Below the pieces are notes generated by a model, which made no database searches, was not told the DNA's origin, and saw nothing but the letters and a program-made list of their open reading frames with translations. A program made the translations under genes and the position numbers. A stretch of DNA of 64,000 nt from Clostridia bacterium. GTDB lineage: Bacteria; Bacillota; Clostridia; UBA1212. Positions 33,480-43,645 of the stretch are shown here, in pieces (position 1 is the first letter of the stretch; every line of letters begins with the position of its first letter). The DNA lies in NCBI GenBank assembly GCA_017444825.1, contig JAFSVU010000026.1, forward strand, positions 22,009 to 86,008, in the 5' to 3' direction.

Positions 33480-35651
33480 TCACTTTAAAAGACACTTTTC
33501 GAAGGGGAGACCTTTCAGCCCGGCTCCCATATCTTCAGGGACGGAAAGTGTCACTGCCTTTTGGCCTTGTTTCAGTTTTATCACCTGCACGCCCTGATTT
33601 GTTTTTGTGGGTTTAGGCTGAAGCAGTGACGAATTGAATCTGGTATATTTTCCGGCATCTGTTCCCACAATTATCTCGCGATCTTTTTCGAGGAACAGAC
33701 ATCCCGCAAGAGGCGAAGCATCGGAGTAGGCATTTTTAAGCTTTCTGCGGTAGCCCTTGGTTTCGTAAGCTTCATATGGGATCTTAACCGCCTTGGCGTT
33801 TTCAAAAAGATAAACGATGAAGCCTTTATAGTTGTCTTTCAAAATAAAGGTCACTATGTGCTCGTCTTCCTGAAGGTCAAGAAGGTTAGCAAGATATTCG
33901 CCCATGAGGGACGCTTTGGTTTCGGGAATCTCATAAAGACGCAGCTTATAAACAGTCTGCCTGTCTGAAATGAACACGATCTCAGAGTCGTTGTGCCACT
34001 CCCGGGTCTTTATGATCTCGTCGTTTTCCTTAAGCTTCTGCTCCGGTGACGTGCGAAGAGCCTGGGTCGGGATCTTTTTGAAGTACCCTTCCCTGGTGAG
34101 AAATACCTTCAGACTGTAGTCATCCACTGTCTCCTCAGGTTCGGCGGAGTCCACCTCGTCTTCGTTAACGATGGCCGTTTTCCTTTCGATACCGTATTTA
34201 TCGGCGATATCCCGAAGCTGAGCCTTGATGTTATCGTTGATCTTCTTTGGCGAGACAAGAATTTCGGTCAGTTCGTTTATTTCCTTTTCCAGCTTTTCTT
34301 TCTCTTCGATCTTGTTCAAAATGTATTCCTTGTTGATATTTCTCAGCTTGATCTCGGCAATGAACTCTGCCTGAACGTAGTCGATATCAAACCCGTCGCA
34401 AAGATTCGGAATAACGTCCGCATCACGGTCTGTGTGCCTTATGATCGCTATGGCCTTGTCGATGTCAAGGAGTATCTTTTCAAGACCGGTGAGGAGGTGG
34501 AGCCGTTCCTCTTTTTCAGAAATATCATATATAAGCCGCCTCTTCACGCAAGTTGTCCTGAACACTATCCACTCGCCAAGGATGCCCCTCACGCCAAGGA
34601 CCCTCGGCTGCCCGTTTATTAGCAGGTTAAAGTTTGCCGGAAAGGTGTCCTCGAGGCTGGTGGTCTTAAACAGTTGATTCATAAGACGTTCGGGATCCGC
34701 TGACTTTTTGATCTCGATCGTGAGCTTAAGTCCGTCTTTGTCGGTGCTGTCCCTAAGGTCCGTGATCTCCTTGAATTTACCGAGCTTGATGAGGTTTGCT
34801 ATCTCGCCCAGTATCTGGTCGGTGGTGGTTGTGTAAGGTATCTCAGTGATCTCAATGGATGAGGACTGTTTATCGTACGTGTATTTGGAACGGACCCTCA
34901 GCGAGCCTCTTCCGTTCTCAATAATATCGTCCATTACCTTCTCATTGTAAAGAAGTGTTCCGCCTGTGGAAAAATCCGGGGCTTTTATGTACTTTTTAAG
35001 GTCGCACATGTTGTCGTCGATAAACGCGCAGGTGGCGTCCACGATCTCCCTTAGATTAAACATGCATATGTTTGTAGACATTGCGACGGCAATGCCTTTG
35101 TTTGGATTCACAAGTATCGAAGGAAAAGTCACCGGAAGAAGCATGGGCTCCTTCATGGTTACGTCGTAATTGTCAACAAAGTCCACAGTCTCTTTGTCGA
35201 TCTCGGAGAACAGCTCCCTGGCAAGCTTTGTAAGCTTGACCTCGGTGTACCTTGGCGCGGCAAAGGAGTCTTTGGAATAGTGCTTACCCATGTTTCCCTT
35301 CGAATCGATGAAAGGATGGAGGAATGTCTCGTTACCTCTCGTCATCCTGACTATCGTCTCATAGATGGAATCATTGCTGTGGGGATTAAGCTGCATCGTG
35401 GCCCCTACCACGTTGGCGGATTTGGTCAGAGGCCCGTTTATAAGCCCCATCTTATACATGGTGTAAAGGATCTTCCGCTGGGAAGGTTTGAAGCCGTCGA
35501 TCTCCGGGATGGCGCGGGAAACTATAACGCTCATGGCGTAGGGCATGTAATTGCTGATAAGTGTATCGCTGATGCTCTGTTCGGTAAAGCGTTCCCTTGA
35601 AATATCGCCAAAGAGGCCCGGTTCTTTTGAACCGATCTTTTTCTTAGCCAA
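33480..35651 (-). CDS. parC: Type II DNA topoisomerase subunit A (ParC/GyrA family)
   Basis: DNA breakage-reunion subunit, 723 residues, shorter than typical GyrA. The active-site tyrosine is in SFAAPRYTEVKL; the quinolone region is VGATMQLNPHSNDSIYETIVRM. A reduced C-terminal beta-propeller carries RTSPEQKLKENDEI, YKGFIVYLFENAKAVKIP and KPTKTNQGVQVIKLK; no classical GyrA box (QRRGGKG) is present, which favours topoisomerase IV. The start is TTG behind AAAGGGGGCGG. It follows the subunit B gene by 13 bases. Confidence 0.9.
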   Translation of the reverse strand: MAKKKIGSKEPGLFGDISRERFTEQSISDTLISNYMPYAMSVIVSRAIPEIDGFKPSQRKILYTMYKMGLINGPLTKSANVVGATMQLNPHSNDSIYETIVRMTRGNETFLHPFIDSKGNMGKHYSKDSFAAPRYTEVKLTKLARELFSEIDKETVDFVDNYDVTMKEPMLLPVTFPSILVNPNKGIAVAMSTNICMFNLREIVDATCAFIDDNMCDLKKYIKAPDFSTGGTLLYNEKVMDDIIENGRGSLRVRSKYTYDKQSSSIEITEIPYTTTTDQILGEIANLIKLGKFKEITDLRDSTDKDGLKLTIEIKKSADPERLMNQLFKTTSLEDTFPANFNLLINGQPRVLGVRGILGEWIVFRTTCVKRRLIYDISEKEERLHLLTGLEKILLDIDKAIAIIRHTDRDADVIPNLCDGFDIDYVQAEFIAEIKLRNINKEYILNKIEEKEKLEKEINELTEILVSPKKINDNIKAQLRDIADKYGIERKTAIVNEDEVDSAEPEETVDDYSLKVFLTREGYFKKIPTQALRTSPEQKLKENDEIIKTREWHNDSEIVFISDRQTVYKLRLYEIPETKASLMGEYLANLLDLQEDEHIVTFILKDNYKGFIVYLFENAKAVKIPYEAYETKGYRRKLKNAYSDASPLAGCLFLEKDREIIVGTDAGKYTRFNSSLLQPKPTKTNQGVQVIKLKQGQKAVTLSVPEDMGAGLKGLPFEKCLLK

Positions 35652-35664
35652 AAAACCGCCCCCT

Positions 35665-37638
35665 TTACATCACGTCAAGCTCATCCATATATAGATGGCC
35701 GTATTCTTCAATATAGTCCTTGCGGGCCTGATCCTCGTTGCCGAGAAGTACGTCGAAATAATATGCAGTTTTTTCAGCATCCTCAGGCATGACCTTAATG
35801 AGACGCCTTGTCAAAGGATTCATGGTGGTCTCCCACATCATATCCGGCTCATTCTCGCCAAGGCCCTTCGACCGTGATATGGTGTACTTTCCGTGGATCT
35901 CGGATAATATCTTTCCCTTTTCCTGTTCGTTAAATGCAAAATAGGATTTGCCGCCGGTTTTTATCTCAAACAGCGGAGACTCGGCTATAAAGACCTTGCC
36001 CTCTTTTATCAGTGTGGGGCAAAGTCTGTAGAACATGGTAAGCACCAATGTTCTGATCTGGTATCCGTCATAATCCGCATCGGTGCATATGATGACCTTG
36101 CTCCAGCGGAGCGCACTAAGGTCAAAGAGGGATGTCTTTTTATTCTTTCTTGTTTCAAGCTCGATACCGCAACCCAGGACTTTGATGAGATCCATGATGA
36201 CGTCATTGGCAAATACTTTATCGATGCTCCACTTGAGGCAATTTAAGATCTTTCCGCGAAGTGGCATTATTGCCTGAAAAGTGGAATCACGGCCAAGCTT
36301 TACGGACCCCAATGCCGAATCGCCTTCAACGATATAGAGTTCCCTAAGGGTGACGTCCTTGCTGTCGCAGTCAATAAACTTCTTTACCCTCGTTGCGATA
36401 TCGGTATTGCTCTGAAGCTGTCTTTTGGTATTCTGACGCTCCTTTTCGGCAGACTCACGGCTGCGTTTATTAATTAGTATCTGGTTTGCCACAGCTTCAG
36501 CGGCCTGCCTGTTCTCGATGAAGAAGACCTCCAGAGAGTTTCTGATGAATTCGGTCATGGCAGACTGAATGAAAGGATTGGTTATTGCCTTTTTTGTCTG
36601 GTGCTGGTAGCTTGTTTTTGTGGACGCGGTATTGGTTATGCAGACGAGGCAGTCCTGGATATCCTGGAATGTGATCTTCTGCTCGTTTCTGGTATATTTG
36701 TTTGAAGACTTGATTATCTTATCGATCTCTGAGACAAACGCGCTTTTTACAGCTTTATCGGGAGCACCGCCGTTCTCAAGGAAACTGGAATTATGGTAGT
36801 ATTCCAGGGCATTCACGCTGTTGCTGAAGCAAAACGCAAATTCCATCTTAAGCTTGTACTCGGGAGAGTCAGCTCTGTCACGGCCTTGAGTGTTTGCGGA
36901 ATAGCGGCTCACCTGGGTAAAAGCGTTATCGCCAACGATCTCCTTCATATAATCGACAATACCGTTCTCATAATAGAACGTATAATTCTCGTCAGATTCC
37001 TCGTCATAGAGCTTGAAGGTCACACCGGAATTTACGACCGCCTGGCGCCTCAACAACGATATATAAAAATCGAGAGGGATGTTTATATCGTTAAAAACCT
37101 CAAGGTCGGGAAGCCAGCGCTGATCTGTGCCGGTCTCTTTGCCGCTATAAGGCTCCTTCTTAAGACCGCCGATGTTTTCTCCTCTCTCAAAGTGGAGAGT
37201 GTATCTAAAACCGCCGCGGAGGACCTCCACATCCATAAACTCGGAGGAATACTGGGTGGCGCAGCAGCCGAGACCGTTAAGGCCCAGGGAATATTCGTAA
37301 TTTTCGGGATTTGTGTTGTTATCGTATTTACCGCCGGCATAGAGCTCGCAGTACACTAACTCCCAGTTGTACCGCCCCTCGGCCTCGTTATAATCAAGGG
37401 GACAGCCGCGGCCGTGATCTTTTACACGTATGGACTTGTCTTTGTATCTTGTGACTTCAATGACGTCGCCAAAGCCTTCTCTTGCTTCGTCAATGGAATT
37501 CGCCAATATCTCAACGAGAGTGTGAGAGCAACCCTCAAGGCCGTCCGACCCCAGGATAGACGCAGGGCTGAACCTGACCCTTTCTGCGCCTTTTAGAGAT
37601 TTGATACTGTCGTTGTTATATGAATCTTTCTTTTGCAT
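35665..37638 (-). CDS. parE: Type II DNA topoisomerase subunit B (ParE/GyrB family), divergent
   Basis: ATPase/TOPRIM subunit, about 657 residues. The GHKL ATPase has ILANSIDEAREG, DHGRGCPLD and a variant lid SLGLNGLGCCATQYSS (usually GGLHGVG). The TOPRIM domain reads YIVEGDSALGSVKLGRD (usually EGDSAGGSAKQGRD), MPLRGKILN and DADYDGYQIRTL (usually DADVDGAHI). These shifts mark a divergent Clostridial topoisomerase IV type. The ATG at 37636-37638 lies 10 bases after the upstream stop; the frame is open further but would run into the neighbouring gene. Confidence 0.9.
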   Translation of the reverse strand: MQKKDSYNNDSIKSLKGAERVRFSPASILGSDGLEGCSHTLVEILANSIDEAREGFGDVIEVTRYKDKSIRVKDHGRGCPLDYNEAEGRYNWELVYCELYAGGKYDNNTNPENYEYSLGLNGLGCCATQYSSEFMDVEVLRGGFRYTLHFERGENIGGLKKEPYSGKETGTDQRWLPDLEVFNDINIPLDFYISLLRRQAVVNSGVTFKLYDEESDENYTFYYENGIVDYMKEIVGDNAFTQVSRYSANTQGRDRADSPEYKLKMEFAFCFSNSVNALEYYHNSSFLENGGAPDKAVKSAFVSEIDKIIKSSNKYTRNEQKITFQDIQDCLVCITNTASTKTSYQHQTKKAITNPFIQSAMTEFIRNSLEVFFIENRQAAEAVANQILINKRSRESAEKERQNTKRQLQSNTDIATRVKKFIDCDSKDVTLRELYIVEGDSALGSVKLGRDSTFQAIMPLRGKILNCLKWSIDKVFANDVIMDLIKVLGCGIELETRKNKKTSLFDLSALRWSKVIICTDADYDGYQIRTLVLTMFYRLCPTLIKEGKVFIAESPLFEIKTGGKSYFAFNEQEKGKILSEIHGKYTISRSKGLGENEPDMMWETTMNPLTRRLIKVMPEDAEKTAYYFDVLLGNEDQARKDYIEEYGHLYMDELDVM

Positions 37639-37648
37639 TATACCTGCG

Positions 37649-38704
37649 TCAATAGAAAGATGCCAGGAGCTTCTTATAGGCATCCACCTTGCTGGACATA
37701 AACGATTCATTAATGGAACCGCTTTCAGCGTCGACCTTTATAAGTCCTCCGTCACTGCCTCCGAAAACGTACATGGTCGCTGTTGGATCAAGTACAGACT
37801 TCACAACGTATGCATTGACAGAAGTCAGATCAAAATTCTTCTCCGAAGCCGCGAGCTTCTCGGGGAATGAGGAACCGGGACTTCCCTTGCATTTGCTCAG
37901 GAATGTCTTAAAGAACTGTACGTAGGAGTCCTTGTAATATGAATCTATCTCTCCGATAAGCCTTTGAGTAACGAAGGAGTCGATAAACGTGGCAGCGACC
38001 TTGTTCTGGGGAACTCTGGTGCCGTCGTAGAACTTTACCATGTCGGCGTCGTAAATATTGTCGTCCGTTCTGTAGAAAGTGACAAGTTTAACAGCGTTTG
38101 TCCCGTTAAATGAAGCCTTGCTTTTGGAGATCGATACGGACGTGCCGTCAGGAGTTTTGGCATTAATCTTACAGGGAGGAAAATATGAAACTCCCGCGCC
38201 CTTTGTGAAGCTGTCTATCAGATCCGCTGCGGCATCGCTTGTAAACGAGACTGCTCCGGATACCGGGATGGATAGAATTCCGGAAACCACCGAGCCCGTC
38301 TTTTCGATACCGTATCTGGAATAAAACTCGGCAATGGAAGCAAGTTCCCAGCCCTGATCCCCGATCTTGGAGGATACAGAGACGTCCACAGGATAGAATA
38401 TGAGATTGATATTGTAATTTGCGTAATCAACGGTTGCGGTAAACGCAAGCTCCGCATTTTTACCGGTACTGTCCGTCATGATAAAAAGCGTAGTCGAAAC
38501 GTCAGACTTTTCTGTTTTGGAACCGCCTTCCTGATGCGAATTCGAAGGATCATATTTCTCGTCTGTGGGATTAAGATCGATCACGGAGTCCTGTTTTTCG
38601 TTTACGATATTATCAAGTGCAAACAAAAATCCAATGACGCCCGCGCCAATGAGAACGATAATGGATATTACTACAACTGCTCTTCTGAGATTATCCACAT
38701 TCAT
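37649..38704 (-). CDS. Membrane-anchored protein, possibly a degenerate LytR-CpsA-Psr (LCP) relative
   Basis: 351 residues: short cytoplasmic N-terminus, one transmembrane span (AVVVISIIVLIGAGVIGFLFAL), a polar linker, then an extracellular domain. STTLFIMTDSTGKNAELAFTATVDYANYNINLIFYPVDVSVS and SIPVSGAVSFTSDAAADLIDSF follow the order of the LCP fold, but the conserved arginines that bind polyprenyl phosphate are not apparent. Confidence in this relation is low. First gene of the topoisomerase operon. The ATG is only one base from the GGAG; a GTG two codons later is better spaced. Confidence 0.75.
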   Translation of the reverse strand: MNVDNLRRAVVVISIIVLIGAGVIGFLFALDNIVNEKQDSVIDLNPTDEKYDPSNSHQEGGSKTEKSDVSTTLFIMTDSTGKNAELAFTATVDYANYNINLIFYPVDVSVSSKIGDQGWELASIAEFYSRYGIEKTGSVVSGILSIPVSGAVSFTSDAAADLIDSFTKGAGVSYFPPCKINAKTPDGTSVSISKSKASFNGTNAVKLVTFYRTDDNIYDADMVKFYDGTRVPQNKVAATFIDSFVTQRLIGEIDSYYKDSYVQFFKTFLSKCKGSPGSSFPEKLAASEKNFDLTSVNAYVVKSVLDPTATMYVFGGSDGGLIKVDAESGSINESFMSSKVDAYKKLLASFY

Positions 38705-38771
38705 GCTCCTTCCGTTAAAATCGACAGTTTATTATACAATCTTTGGCAGGCTTGTTCAATCTCTTTGATAC

Positions 38772-38800
38772 TTGAAACCCACCTTTAAAGGATGTAAAAT
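38772..38800 (+). promoter_or_regulatory. Promoter for gpmI
   Basis: TTGAAA (38772-38777), 17-base spacer, TAAAAT (38795-38800). Immediately downstream the leader contains a perfect hairpin CGGGACA-tc-TGTCCCG (38805-38820). Confidence 0.75.
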
Positions 38801-38849
38801 ACCCCGGGACATCTGTCCCGTTTAATAAATTATATAAGGAGAATATGTA

Positions 38850-40484
38850 ATGAACTATAAAGGACCGGTAGTAACTATTGTCATGGACGGCGTTGGCGTC
38901 AGTGAAAACCCGGAAGGAAACGCGGTGATGTCAGCCAACAAGCCGGTGCTCGACAGACTCCTCAAAACTTATCCGAACATGCTTCTTAAGGCCCACGGAA
39001 CTGCTGTGGGACTCCCCTCAGACGAGGACATGGGGAACTCAGAAGTTGGTCACAATGCCATTGGCGCAGGAAAGGTCTATTCCCAGGGCGCTAAGCTTGT
39101 AAACGAATCCATCGAATCAGGCGATATGTACAAAGCCAAAAGCTGGAGAGAGATCATTGAAAACGTTCAAAAGAATTCATCCGTTCTTCATTTTCTTGGT
39201 CTTTTTTCCGACGGAAACGTCCACTCCCACATCAACCATCTCAAAGCCATGATAAAGGAGGCTAAAGCCGAGGGTGTTAAGAAGGTCAGGATCCACATTC
39301 TGCTGGACGGAAGAGACGTGGGTGAGACATCCGCTCTTGAATACGTGCTTCCTTTTGAAGACTTCCTCACTGAGCTGAGGTCCGATGATTTCGACGTATG
39401 CATCGCCAGCGGCGGCGGAAGAATGGCTATCACAATGGACAGATACGAAGCAAACTGGAAGATGGTCGAACAGGGCTGGGCTACCCACGTGGAAGGAAAA
39501 GGCAGACAGTTTTCCACAGCCGAAGAAGCGATCAAAACCTACAGAGACGAATTCCACGTTATCGATCAGGATCTTCCCGCATTCGTTATAGCAAAAGACG
39601 GTAAGCCTGTGGGAAAGATCAAAGACGGGGACAGCGTAATATTCTATAATTTCAGAGGCGACAGAGCCCAGGAAATAAGCAGAGCTTTTGAAAACCCGGA
39701 TCTTGACACTATAGCAAGAGAGGAAAAGCCGAAGGTATGTTATGCAGGCATGCTGCAGTATGACGGTGACCTTCACATCCCCTCCAGATTCCTTGTGGAT
39801 CCGCCCTCCATCAGAAACACCATGGGCGAGTATCTGGCAAACCGGGGAAAGATGCAGCTTGCGATCGCCGAAACTCAGAAATACGGCCACGTGACATATT
39901 TCTGGAACGGAAACAGGAACGGAAAATTCAACGATAAGCTGGAGACTTATATCGAGGTTCCTTCGGATGTGGTGCCTTTCGAGCAGCGCCCCTGGATGAA
40001 GGCCGCAGAAGTTACCGATGCACTTATAAAAGAGCTCGAGACCGGCAAATACGACTACGTAAGAGTTAACTTCGCCAACGGAGATATGGTGGGACACACA
40101 GGCATATTCCAGGCCGCTGAGATCGCAGTTGAGACAGTTGACCTCTGCCTCGGAAGACTCCTTCCCGTCATCGATAAGCTTGGCGGTATGGCTATCATCA
40201 CAGCAGACCACGGCAATGCCGACGAAATGTACGAGATCAAAAAAGGAAAGATCTCAAGAAATGCGGACGGAAGCGCCAAGGCAAAAACTTCCCACACTTT
40301 AAACCCGGTGCCCTGTATTTTCTACGACAATACCGAAAACGCTTCCAAATATGAATTAAAACCCTTCAGAAATGAAGACGGTAAGCTCCGTTTCGGACTT
40401 TCCGACATAGCAGCAACGGTTACGGCTCTTATGGGCCTTGATACTCCCGAAGGCTGGGACGAGGCGCTCATAACGACCAAATAA
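38850..40484 (+). CDS. gpmI: 2,3-bisphosphoglycerate-independent phosphoglycerate mutase
   Basis: Glycolytic enzyme that interconverts 3- and 2-phosphoglycerate with two Mn ions; 544 residues, slightly long for the family. It opens with VVTIVMDGVGVSENPEGNAV; the phosphorylated serine is in DEDMGNSEVGHNAIGAG. Further marks are RIHILLDGRDVGETS, CIASGGGRMAITMDRYEANW, YVRVNFANGDMVGHTG and ITADHGNADEM. The ATG follows TAAGGAG. It stands alone between its own promoter and a strong bidirectional terminator. Confidence 0.98.
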   Translation: MNYKGPVVTIVMDGVGVSENPEGNAVMSANKPVLDRLLKTYPNMLLKAHGTAVGLPSDEDMGNSEVGHNAIGAGKVYSQGAKLVNESIESGDMYKAKSWREIIENVQKNSSVLHFLGLFSDGNVHSHINHLKAMIKEAKAEGVKKVRIHILLDGRDVGETSALEYVLPFEDFLTELRSDDFDVCIASGGGRMAITMDRYEANWKMVEQGWATHVEGKGRQFSTAEEAIKTYRDEFHVIDQDLPAFVIAKDGKPVGKIKDGDSVIFYNFRGDRAQEISRAFENPDLDTIAREEKPKVCYAGMLQYDGDLHIPSRFLVDPPSIRNTMGEYLANRGKMQLAIAETQKYGHVTYFWNGNRNGKFNDKLETYIEVPSDVVPFEQRPWMKAAEVTDALIKELETGKYDYVRVNFANGDMVGHTGIFQAAEIAVETVDLCLGRLLPVIDKLGGMAIITADHGNADEMYEIKKGKISRNADGSAKAKTSHTLNPVPCIFYDNTENASKYELKPFRNEDGKLRFGLSDIAATVTALMGLDTPEGWDEALITTK

Positions 40485-40506
40485 TCATTTTTTAACAAAT
40501 AAAATT

Positions 40507-40550
40507 AAAACCGGCAGTGATCCGTTATGGAAGCTGCCGGTTTTGTTTTT
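40507..40550. terminator. Bidirectional terminator between gpmI and dnaJ
   Basis: AAAACCGGCAG pairs with CTGCCGGTTTT; T-runs on both strands serve gpmI (plus) and the heat-shock operon (minus). Confidence 0.9.
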
Positions 40551-40568
40551 GCATATTTAATATCCGGT

Positions 40569-41732
40569 TTATTTCTTAAATTTACCGAAGAAGCCTTTTT
40601 TCGGGTCCGCCTGTTTGTCTGTTGAGAGTATCCTGTCTGTGGCGTCATCGAATTCTCTAAGGATAGCTTTTTGAGAATCGTTCAGCTTTGAAGGTATCAC
40701 AACCTGAACGGTGACGTACATATCGCCTCTCTGGTTCTTGGAATTGAGCACCGGAACGCCTCTTCCTGCGATTCTGAATTCTTTTCCGCTGGGGGTTCCT
40801 TCGGGAATCTTAACGTCAAACATCTGATCGAGGCCTGCAACCTTAACAACCGTTCCCAGAACGAGCTGAGGATAAGTAAGATATATAGTCTGATAGATAT
40901 CGAAATCTTTCCTGGTAAACTGGCTGTTTGGCTTGATCCTTACAGAGAGATACAGGTCTCCGTTCTGACCTCCGTTTATGCCCACATTGCCCTGACCGGA
41001 TTTTTTGAGAGACTGGCCTTCATTGATGCCCTTCGGGAAATCGGCGCTGACTTTTACAGTCTTACGTACAATACCGCGGCCCGAGCACGCTCCACAGGGA
41101 TCCGTGATCGTAAAGCCTTTACCGCCGCAGTTGTCGCAGGGCACTTCCCTTACCATTTGACCGAGGAAAGAATTGGTGACTCTTCGCTGATAACCGGTAC
41201 CTCCGCAGTTCGCACACTTTGCCTTGGTCTTTGATTTGGAGCCTGTACCCGCGCACTGGTCGCAAGGCAGCGTCTTTGTCACGTTAATATCCTTATGACA
41301 GCCAAAAGCTGCTTCCTCAAGAGTGAGGTCAACATAAAGCCTTATGTCCTCGCCCTTCATTGAAGCATTTCGTCTTTGACTTCCGGAACCGCCGCCAAAA
41401 CCAAATCCGCTGAAAATAGAGCCGATTATGTCGTCAAAGCCGCCGAAACCGCCGCTGAATCCCTCAAAGCCCGAAGCACCGCCACCGGCACCGGCACCGG
41501 AGGACGGATCAAATGCGGCATGGCCGAATTGGTCATATTTCGCCCTCTTATCAGGGTCCGAAAGGATCTCATTAGCTTCGTTGAGCTCTTTAAATTTCTC
41601 TTCACACTCCTTATCACCGGGATGAAGATCGGGGTGGTATTTCTTGGCAAGCTGCCTGTATGCCTTTTTAATATCGTCAGCGGTGGCGTCCTTTGAAAGA
41701 CCCATCACTTCATAATAATCTCTTTTATCCAT
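40569..41732 (-). CDS. dnaJ: Chaperone DnaJ (Hsp40)
   Basis: 387 residues. J-domain with HPD in YRQLAKKYHPDLHPGD, a Gly/Phe-rich region (about 75-120), a zinc-finger domain with four repeats (CDQCAGTG, CANCGGTG, CDNCGGKG, CGACSGRG) and the C-terminal substrate-binding part with VKIPEGTPSGKEFRIAGRGVP. It stimulates the DnaK ATPase and delivers clients. Last gene of the hrcA operon, separated from dnaK by 72 bases that hold a long stem-loop. Confidence 0.98.
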   Translation of the reverse strand: MDKRDYYEVMGLSKDATADDIKKAYRQLAKKYHPDLHPGDKECEEKFKELNEANEILSDPDKRAKYDQFGHAAFDPSSGAGAGGGASGFEGFSGGFGGFDDIIGSIFSGFGFGGGSGSQRRNASMKGEDIRLYVDLTLEEAAFGCHKDINVTKTLPCDQCAGTGSKSKTKAKCANCGGTGYQRRVTNSFLGQMVREVPCDNCGGKGFTITDPCGACSGRGIVRKTVKVSADFPKGINEGQSLKKSGQGNVGINGGQNGDLYLSVRIKPNSQFTRKDFDIYQTIYLTYPQLVLGTVVKVAGLDQMFDVKIPEGTPSGKEFRIAGRGVPVLNSKNQRGDMYVTVQVVIPSKLNDSQKAILREFDDATDRILSTDKQADPKKGFFGKFKK

Positions 41733-41748
41733 TGTAAATATACTTTCT

Positions 41749-41789
41749 CCCGGCGAAGACGATGCATTAACATTGTCGTCCCCGCCGGG
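41749..41789 (-). promoter_or_regulatory. Long stem-loop between dnaK and dnaJ
   Basis: CCCGGCG (minus strand) pairs with CGCCGGG at the base, and GACGA with TCGTC further in. There is no T-run, so it is more likely an mRNA processing or stability element that sets the dnaK:dnaJ ratio than a full terminator. Confidence 0.6.
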
Positions 41790-41804
41790 ATCTTTAAATT
41801 ATAC

Positions 41805-43610
41805 TCAGTTATCGTTTACTACGGTGTCATCTCCGGGGTTTCCGCCTTGTCCCTGATCGCCGCCGTTCTGTTTGTAGATCTTTTCTGAGATCTTATAGAA
41901 CACCTGGTTGAGTTCCTCAGTGGTCGTCTTCATGTCATCCGTATTGTTGGATGCAATGGCGGACTTGACCTTCTCGAGAGCAGCATTGATGTCGTTTTTG
42001 TCGGCTTCATCCAGTTTGTCGCCGCTTTCGGAGAGAAGCTTCTCTGTCTGGTATACGACCGCTTCGGCGTTGTTTTTGGTATCAACAGCCTCTTTCTGCT
42101 TCTTGTCCTGCTCAGCGAACTGCTCAGCCTCTTTTACAGCCTTCTGAATATCCTCCTCGGAGAGATTGCTGGAGGAGGTGATGGTTATCTTCTGCTCCTT
42201 GCCGGTACCCAGGTCTTTTGCGTTTACGTTTACGATGCCATTGGCGTCAATATCAAACGTAACTTCGATCTGAGGAACGCCTCTTCTTGCAGGAAGGATT
42301 CCCGAGAGCTGGAAGTTTCCGAGGGTCTTGTTGTAAGCTGCCATCTCACGCTCGCCCTGGAGTACGTGGATGTCAACAGCTGTCTGGTTGTCGGCAGCGG
42401 TAGAGAATATCTGACTCTTCTTGGTAGGAATGGTGGTGTTTCTCTCGATGATCTTTGTGAACACACCGCCCATGGTCTCAATACCGAGGGACAGAGGCGT
42501 TACGTCGAGAAGTACCAGGTTCTTGACTTCACCGGTGAGAACCCCTGCCTGGATGGCAGCGCCAATGGCAACGCACTCATCGGGGTTGATGCCCTTGAAA
42601 GGCTCCTTGCCAAGGTATTTCTTAACAGCTTCCTGAACAGCCGGGATCCTGGAGGAACCGCCAACGAGGATTATCTTACTGATATCGCTGGTTGAAAGCT
42701 TTGCATCCTTCATAGCCTGGCGGGTGGGACCCATGGTCTTTTCGACCAGGTCTGCAGTCATCTCGTCAAATTTTGCTCTTGTGAGCGTGGCGTTAAGGTG
42801 CTTCGGGCCTGTGGAATCCGCCGTAATGTAAGGGATATTGATGTTAGTAGAAGTCACGCTGGAGAGAGCGATCTTAGCCTTCTCGGCCTCTTCACGGAGC
42901 CTCTGCATAGCCATTCTGTCGTTGGTAAGATCGATGCCGTTCTCACGCTTGAAATCAGATACAAGCCAGTCAATGATCTTCTTATCGAAGTCATCGCCGC
43001 CCAGTCTGTTGTTACCGTTGGTAGCAAGCACTTCGAATACACCGTCGCCGATCTCGAGAATAGAGACATCAAACGTTCCGCCGCCGAGGTCGAATATCAT
43101 TATCTTCTGGCTGGACTCTTTATCGAGACCGTACGCAAGAGCCGCAGCAGTAGGCTCGTTGATGATTCTGAGGACCTCAAGACCTGCGATCCTTCCTGCG
43201 TCCTTGGTAGCCTGACGCTGCGAATCACTGAAGTAAGCAGGCACTGTGATAACTACCTGAGAGACTGTCTCGCCAAGAAATGCCTCTGCATCAGCCTTAA
43301 GCTTCTGAAGTATCATAGCTGAGATCTCAGGCGGAGTATACTTTTTACCGTCAATGAGTATCTTTCTGTCGGAGCCCATATCTCTCTTTATGGAGATGAT
43401 GGTTCTCTCAGGGTTTGTAACAGCCTGGTGTTTCGCGATGCTTCCTACGAGACGCTCGGATGCCTTATCACCGCTTGGTTTTGTGAAAGCGACGACGGAC
43501 GGTGTGGTCCTTGCGCCTTCAGCGTTTGGTATAACAACGGGATCAGTTCCCTCAAGAACTGATACACAAGAGTTTGTGGTTCCCAAATCAATTCCTATAA
43601 CTTTTGCCAT
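41805..43610 (-). CDS. dnaK: Chaperone DnaK (Hsp70)
   Basis: 601 residues. The ATPase domain opens with [17 protein letters not shown], with phosphate-2 [15 protein letters not shown] and the adenosine motif [16 protein letters not shown]; the linker [17 protein letters not shown] joins it to the substrate domain ([19 protein letters not shown]). The C-terminus ends in a Gly/Asp-rich tail. The Gram-positive type lacks about 24 residues in the N-terminal quadrant, in line with the length here. Ribosome site AAGGAGG. Confidence 0.99.
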   Translation of the reverse strand: MAKVIGIDLGTTNSCVSVLEGTDPVVIPNAEGARTTPSVVAFTKPSGDKASERLVGSIAKHQAVTNPERTIISIKRDMGSDRKILIDGKKYTPPEISAMILQKLKADAEAFLGETVSQVVITVPAYFSDSQRQATKDAGRIAGLEVLRIINEPTAAALAYGLDKESSQKIMIFDLGGGTFDVSILEIGDGVFEVLATNGNNRLGGDDFDKKIIDWLVSDFKRENGIDLTNDRMAMQRLREEAEKAKIALSSVTSTNINIPYITADSTGPKHLNATLTRAKFDEMTADLVEKTMGPTRQAMKDAKLSTSDISKIILVGGSSRIPAVQEAVKKYLGKEPFKGINPDECVAIGAAIQAGVLTGEVKNLVLLDVTPLSLGIETMGGVFTKIIERNTTIPTKKSQIFSTAADNQTAVDIHVLQGEREMAAYNKTLGNFQLSGILPARRGVPQIEVTFDIDANGIVNVNAKDLGTGKEQKITITSSSNLSEEDIQKAVKEAEQFAEQDKKQKEAVDTKNNAEAVVYQTEKLLSESGDKLDEADKNDINAALEKVKSAIASNNTDDMKTTTEELNQVFYKISEKIYKQNGGDQGQGGNPGDDTVVNDN

Positions 43611-43645
43611 TTTAATTTCCTCCTTAGAAATCTTGTTTTATATTT

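Noticed and set aside
35665..37710. Longer N-terminus for topoisomerase subunit B beginning at 37710
   Set aside because: The added 24 residues overlap the upstream gene's end, have no ribosome site and do not fit the family start; the ATG at 37638 is preferred.
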